A stretch of 64,000 bases of DNA from Caulobacter endophyticus (GTDB lineage Bacteria; Pseudomonadota; Alphaproteobacteria; Caulobacterales; Caulobacteraceae), in assembly GCF_003116815.1 (NCBI RefSeq), contig NZ_QDKQ01000052.1:1-64000 (forward strand). The letters are read 5' to 3'. Within the stretch, counting starts at the first letter, position 1. Each line of letters begins with the position of its first letter. Under the pieces are notes generated by a model that was given only the letters and a program-made list of their open reading frames with translations, searched no databases and had not been told where the DNA came from. Shown here in pieces: positions 60,704 through 64,000 of the stretch. The position numbers and the translations under genes were made by a program.

Positions 60704-62634
60704 GCTTGGAGAGGCAGCTCGAACGGCGTCGCAGGCAGACGGTTCTGGCCATAGAGGTTGAGGACCGGACTGTCGGCCCAGGCGAAGCGGACCTTCACCG
60801 CGGCGTAGCCCGCCGGAACCGCGAGACGTACCTTGTCGCCGTACACGGTCGCATCGACGAAGCGGCACGACTCGGCGGCGTCGCAAAGTTCGAATCCTGC
60901 AGGGCGCGCCGATCCGTAGACGAAAGCCGGCTGATCCAGCGTCACGACGACGTCGCCGCCCTCGCGCACGGCCGAGATCGGCGCGGGACCGGAAGCGTTC
61001 AGGCCTTCGCCATAGGCCAGCTTGCGGGCCAAGCCGCCCAGGCGCAGGCCCACCTGCAACTTGTCGGCCGGGTGAATGTCGTAGGGCGAGCCCAGATCGA
61101 CGGCCGAGGCCAGGCCGGTGTACGGGTCGGCGGCGACCGTGCGACGCTGGACATCGCGCAGCTCGGCCCAGCGCGAGACGCCGGGCTTGTCGACCTGCGG
61201 CCCGAAGGCGGCCAGTTGCACCATCAGGAACGGCGCGTCCGGCGCGGCGAAGGCCCGGCGCCAGTCGGCGATCAGGGCCGGCATCAGCCGGGCGTATTCC
61301 TTGGCCTCGGTGACATTGGCCTCGCCCTGGTACCAGGCGAAGCCCTTGACGCCGTAGGGGGCCAGCGGGGCGATCATGCCGTTGTGCAGCGTCGACAGGC
61401 CCGAGGTTCCCAGCCACGGGGCGTGCGGCGGCAGGCCCGTGTCGGAAAGCTTCGTCGAGACCTTATAGCGCCAGCTTCCGCCCAGCGGGACAAACGATCC
61501 GTCGGCCAGTTTCAGCCCCTTGTCCTTGGCCGGTCCCCAGGCCCCGCCCCCGCCGCCCACGTCGATGGCGCGCACGGCGATGACGTTGCGGCCGGCCTTC
61601 AGGGTTCCGGCCGGCACCGCGTAGGCGCGCTTGAAGTCCCACCCCTCCTGCGAGCCGACCTGGCGGCCATTGACGAAGCTGGTGTCGATGTCGTCGACCG
61701 GCCCCAGCACCAGGGTCGCGGCCAGCGCGGCCTGGGCCTTGGTCAGGGTGATCTCGGCGCGCAGCCAGATCGTGCCGTCGAAGGTTTCGAGGCCTGGATT
61801 GGTCTCCCAGAACTGCTCGGCCGGCATGGTCGCCCAGGCGCGGTCGTCGAAGTCGGGCTTGGCCCAGTTCGCGGCATGGGGCTCGACCCTGGCCGCCCAG
61901 CGGTCGAGCATCGCGCCCCAGCGGGCCATGCCCTTGGCCGGGTCATTGGCGTAGTCGGCCAGCACCGACAGGCCCTCGTCATAGCCGCCCAGCGCCTTCA
62001 GGCCCTGGCCGCTGATCCAGTCCTGGATGATCGAGCCGCCCCACGTGGCGTCGATCAGGCCGATCGGCGCATGGGTGCTGTTGCGGATGTCGCGGCCCAT
62101 GAAATAGCAGGCGGCCGAGAAGTTGTTGGCGCTCTCGTAGGCCGAGACCTTCCAGGCGGCCTGGGCGGGCAGCGTGTCGGTCGGGTTGGGCAGGCTGGTG
62201 CGGCCGGTCTGCAGCAGGCGCACGTGCGGGTCGGTGGCGGCGGCCGCCTCGGCCTCGCCGTTGAGGGCGCGGCGCAGCGGATACTCCATGTTCGACTGGC
62301 CCGAGCACAGCCAGACGTCGCCCATCAGGAGGTCGGAGACGGTCTGCGTTTCGGCGCCAGCCTTGACCGTCAGGGTCAGGGGCTCGCCCGACGCGGGACG
62401 CGCGTTCAGCAGGGCGACCCAGCGGCCCTTGGCGTCGGCGGTGGCCAGGCCCTGCTCGCCGGAAAGATCAAGGGCGACCACGGCGTTGGGCGCGGCCACG
62501 CCCCAAATCCGGATCGGCTGGTCGCGCTGCAGTACGGCATGGTCGGTGAACACCGAGGCCAGCAGCGGAGCGGCGGTCGCCGGAGCGGCGAAGGCCAGGG
62601 CGGCCCCGGCGAGCAGGTGACGGGTCAGGCGCAC
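60691..62634 (-). CDS. Sialate O-acetylesterase family enzyme
   Basis: The 647-residue protein has a signal peptide (RHLLAGAALAFAAPATAAP) and the SASA pattern: VWLCSGQSNMEYPL (nucleophile Ser), WGGSIIQDWIS, WYQGEANV and the catalytic YDIHPADK. Such esterases remove acetyl groups from sugars of glycans or xylan. A galactose-binding-like insert (WLRAEITLTKAQAAL) lies in the middle. GTG 62634 with GGAG 8 bases upstream opens the signal peptide. The GH3 gene upstream on the same strand suggests a polysaccharide-use pair. Confidence 0.88.
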   Translation of the reverse strand: MRLTRHLLAGAALAFAAPATAAPLLASVFTDHAVLQRDQPIRIWGVAAPNAVVALDLSGEQGLATADAKGRWVALLNARPASGEPLTLTVKAGAETQTVSDLLMGDVWLCSGQSNMEYPLRRALNGEAEAAAATDPHVRLLQTGRTSLPNPTDTLPAQAAWKVSAYESANNFSAACYFMGRDIRNSTHAPIGLIDATWGGSIIQDWISGQGLKALGGYDEGLSVLADYANDPAKGMARWGAMLDRWAARVEPHAANWAKPDFDDRAWATMPAEQFWETNPGLETFDGTIWLRAEITLTKAQAALAATLVLGPVDDIDTSFVNGRQVGSQEGWDFKRAYAVPAGTLKAGRNVIAVRAIDVGGGGGAWGPAKDKGLKLADGSFVPLGGSWRYKVSTKLSDTGLPPHAPWLGTSGLSTLHNGMIAPLAPYGVKGFAWYQGEANVTEAKEYARLMPALIADWRRAFAAPDAPFLMVQLAAFGPQVDKPGVSRWAELRDVQRRTVAADPYTGLASAVDLGSPYDIHPADKLQVGLRLGGLARKLAYGEGLNASGPAPISAVREGGDVVVTLDQPAFVYGSARPAGFELCDAAESCRFVDATVYGDKVRLAVPAGYAAVKVRFAWADSPVLNLYGQNRLPATPFELPLQAPSR

Positions 62635-62680
62635 GCGAGGTCTCCGCTGCTTCAAGCTTACAATACCCCCTCCCTCGACG

Positions 62681-62758
62681 TCATCGCCCGGCTTGTCCGG
62701 GCGACCCAAGCGACATCGGCGGATCCAGCTTGGGTCGCCCGCATGAAGCGGGCGATGA
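62681..62758. repeat. Long imperfect palindromic repeat
   Basis: TCATCGCCCG and GCGACCCAAG on the left are matched in inverse order by CTTGGGTCGC and CGGGCGATGA on the right, with a short spacer: arms of about 30 bases. This differs from the CCCTCCCC family and resembles dispersed REP-like elements of alphaproteobacteria. Confidence 0.7.
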
Positions 62759-62785
62759 CTTTCTTATGGGGGGAGCGAGAGTGAG

Positions 62786-64000
62786 TCAGTCCGCCTTGGC
62801 CGGGCAGGTCGTGCCGGTCGGGTCGGTGGTCAGCTTCACGCCGCTGATCGAGACCGCCAGGGTTCCGGCCGTGGCCAGCGAGAACGGGGCCTCGACCTTG
62901 GTCACGTCCGTGCCGGCCGATTGGAAGCACTTCAGCGGCACCTTCAGGCTGGTCCACTCGCCGACCTTGGCGCCCGACAGCACCGAAGTGACGTCGAGCC
63001 TGCCGGCGCCGATGCCGAGGGTGGTCTTTGCCGAAGGCGCGGCGTCGACGCGCCAGTTCACCTGCAGGGCGATCTCGGCGTTGGTCTGGAAGGTCAGGTC
63101 GAAGGCCTTGTCGGCGGCGATCTCGGCGGCGGCCGGAACTCCGCCGGCGAAGGTCAGCTGGCGGCCGGCCTCCTGCACGTTGCCGGCGTCGACCGGCTTG
63201 ATGTGCACCGAGGTGGTCGGCAGCAGGCGGAACTCGAACGGCGCCGGGGTCTTGCCGCCGACGAAGTAGTTGCTGTCGTTGGCCGCGATGGCGGTCACGC
63301 CCGAGACTTCCGACAGCTTGGGAACGGTGCGGCCGGCCTTGTAGGTCAGGCCGTAGCCGTAGGCGAACAGCGGCGCGTAGTTCTTGTCGCCCTTGTTCAG
63401 CGCAAACTGGGCGGCGGTTTTGGGCCAGCTGAACGACAGCCTGCCGTTGAAGTCGCGGCGCGGCTTGCCGGCGGCGTCGCCGACCAGGACGTCGGCGATC
63501 CCGCCGCCTTCCGAGCCCGGCAGCCAGGCGGCGACGAAGGCGTCAGAGGCGTTGATCTCGGGGTTCACCCACAGCGGGCGGCCCGACAGGAACACGGCCA
63601 CCACGGGCACGCCAGCGGCCTTGAGCTTCTTCAGCAGCGCAAGGTCGGTCTTGTCGCCTTGCTGGTACTCGAGGGTCTTCAGGTCGCCCACGCCCTCGGC
63701 ATAGGGCTGCTCGCCGAACACCACGACGGCGACGTCAGGCTTGTCGGCGAAGCTGCCGTCGACGCTGAGCGCAGCGCTGCCGCCCGAGGCCTCGACCGCC
63801 TCCTTGAAGCCCGAATAGATCGACTGGGCGTTGGGGAAGTCGCTGTTCTTGTTGTCGGTCCCCTGCCACGACAGGGTCCAGCCGCCCGTCTGCTGGCCGA
63901 CGTCGTCGGCGCCCGAGCCGGCGACCAGCACCTTGGCGCTGGCCTTGATCGGCAGCACGCCGCCGTTGTTCTTCAGCAGCACCAGCGACTTGGCCACGGC
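62786..64000 (-). CDS. Glycoside hydrolase family 3 (beta-glucosidase type), C-terminal part
   Basis: The visible 403+ residues begin inside the GH3 C-terminal domain (SLVLLKNNGGVLPIKASAKVLVAG, GGWTLSWQG, VVVFGEQPYAEGVGD with acid/base region, FNGRLSFSWPKTA, FAYGYGLTY) and end in a beta-sandwich galactose-binding-like domain. The sequence fits exo-1,4-beta-glucosidases (ExoP type). The 5' end, with signal peptide and catalytic Asp domain, lies beyond the right edge. It probably works with the acetylesterase downstream. Confidence 0.88.
   Translation of the reverse strand, partial: AVAKSLVLLKNNGGVLPIKASAKVLVAGSGADDVGQQTGGWTLSWQGTDNKNSDFPNAQSIYSGFKEAVEASGGSAALSVDGSFADKPDVAVVVFGEQPYAEGVGDLKTLEYQQGDKTDLALLKKLKAAGVPVVAVFLSGRPLWVNPEINASDAFVAAWLPGSEGGGIADVLVGDAAGKPRRDFNGRLSFSWPKTAAQFALNKGDKNYAPLFAYGYGLTYKAGRTVPKLSEVSGVTAIAANDSNYFVGGKTPAPFEFRLLPTTSVHIKPVDAGNVQEAGRQLTFAGGVPAAAEIAADKAFDLTFQTNAEIALQVNWRVDAAPSAKTTLGIGAGRLDVTSVLSGAKVGEWTSLKVPLKCFQSAGTDVTKVEAPFSLATAGTLAVSISGVKLTTDPTGTTCPAKAD

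Overview
The window looks like a chromosome segment of a Caulobacter species (C. crescentus/vibrioides/segnis type). The DNA is GC-rich with strongly G/C-ending codons. The flagellar genes flgBC-fliE and fliOP diverge around a perfect TTAA-N7-TTAA CtrA site. There are two MucR-family regulators, one of them beside a single-domain PAS protein matching MopJ, and there are two large TonB-dependent receptors, several orphan histidine kinases and GANTC (CcrM) site clusters. No phage, insertion sequence, CRISPR array or rRNA is visible. The species call rests on gene content and remembered Caulobacter gene order, not on a search.

Layout. 0.2-5.5 kb: a tiny membrane protein, a PafA-type alkaline phosphatase, an Opu-type osmolyte ABC transporter whose permease and binding protein are fused, and small proteins including a CsbD-like lipoprotein. 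5.5-8 kb: flgB-flgC-fliE (minus) and fliO-fliP (plus). 8-12 kb: ribokinase-type sugar kinase, MopJ-like PAS protein, first MucR regulator, DUF2336 protein. 12-18 kb: a fatty acid/lipid group (enoyl-CoA hydratase, cytochrome P450, acyl-CoA synthetase, MaoC hydratase), interrupted by a GSU2403-type nucleotidyltransferase next to what looks like the tail of a lost Nramp metal transporter. 18-24.5 kb: CsbD protein, trypsin-like protease, Tat-exported oligopeptidase B, GNAT acetyltransferase, a His/Met/Cys-rich secreted pair (probably copper related), second MucR regulator. 24.9-27.2 kb: tRNA-Gln(TTG), tRNA-Pro(CGG), SppA. 27.2-28.1 kb: repeat-rich non-coding DNA. 28-36 kb: a large TonB receptor, a DUF442 protein, an MBL-fold hydrolase, and a siderophore-type TonB receptor. 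36-47 kb: a DUF1624 membrane protein, a GAF histidine kinase, a degenerate stand-alone Hint protein, a GMC oxidoreductase, an acyl-CoA ligase fused to a membrane DUF1499 domain, a hybrid kinase and an APH/AAA protein. 47-54 kb: TetR regulator, a structured RNA (6S-like), PdxH, a J-domain protein, the TIGR02587/02588 pair, and a phospholipase C-type enzyme with a duplicated N-terminal domain. 53.6-60.4 kb: peroxide defence (ohr-ohrR, ahpC, ahpF) with an FAD protein and a PAS hybrid kinase between. 60.4-64 kb: a small protein, a sialate O-acetylesterase family enzyme, and the C-terminal part of a GH3 glucosidase that runs off the window.

Many intergenic gaps hold members of one dispersed GC-rich palindromic repeat family. 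No clearly new multi-gene system is evident. The most unusual items are the acyl-CoA ligase/DUF1499 fusion, the Hint protein that starts exactly where the catalytic cysteine should be, the tandem-domain phospholipase, the nucleotidyltransferase that seems to have replaced an Nramp gene, a six-site GANTC cluster before mopJ with a terminator that may end a small RNA, and the 6S-like RNA.
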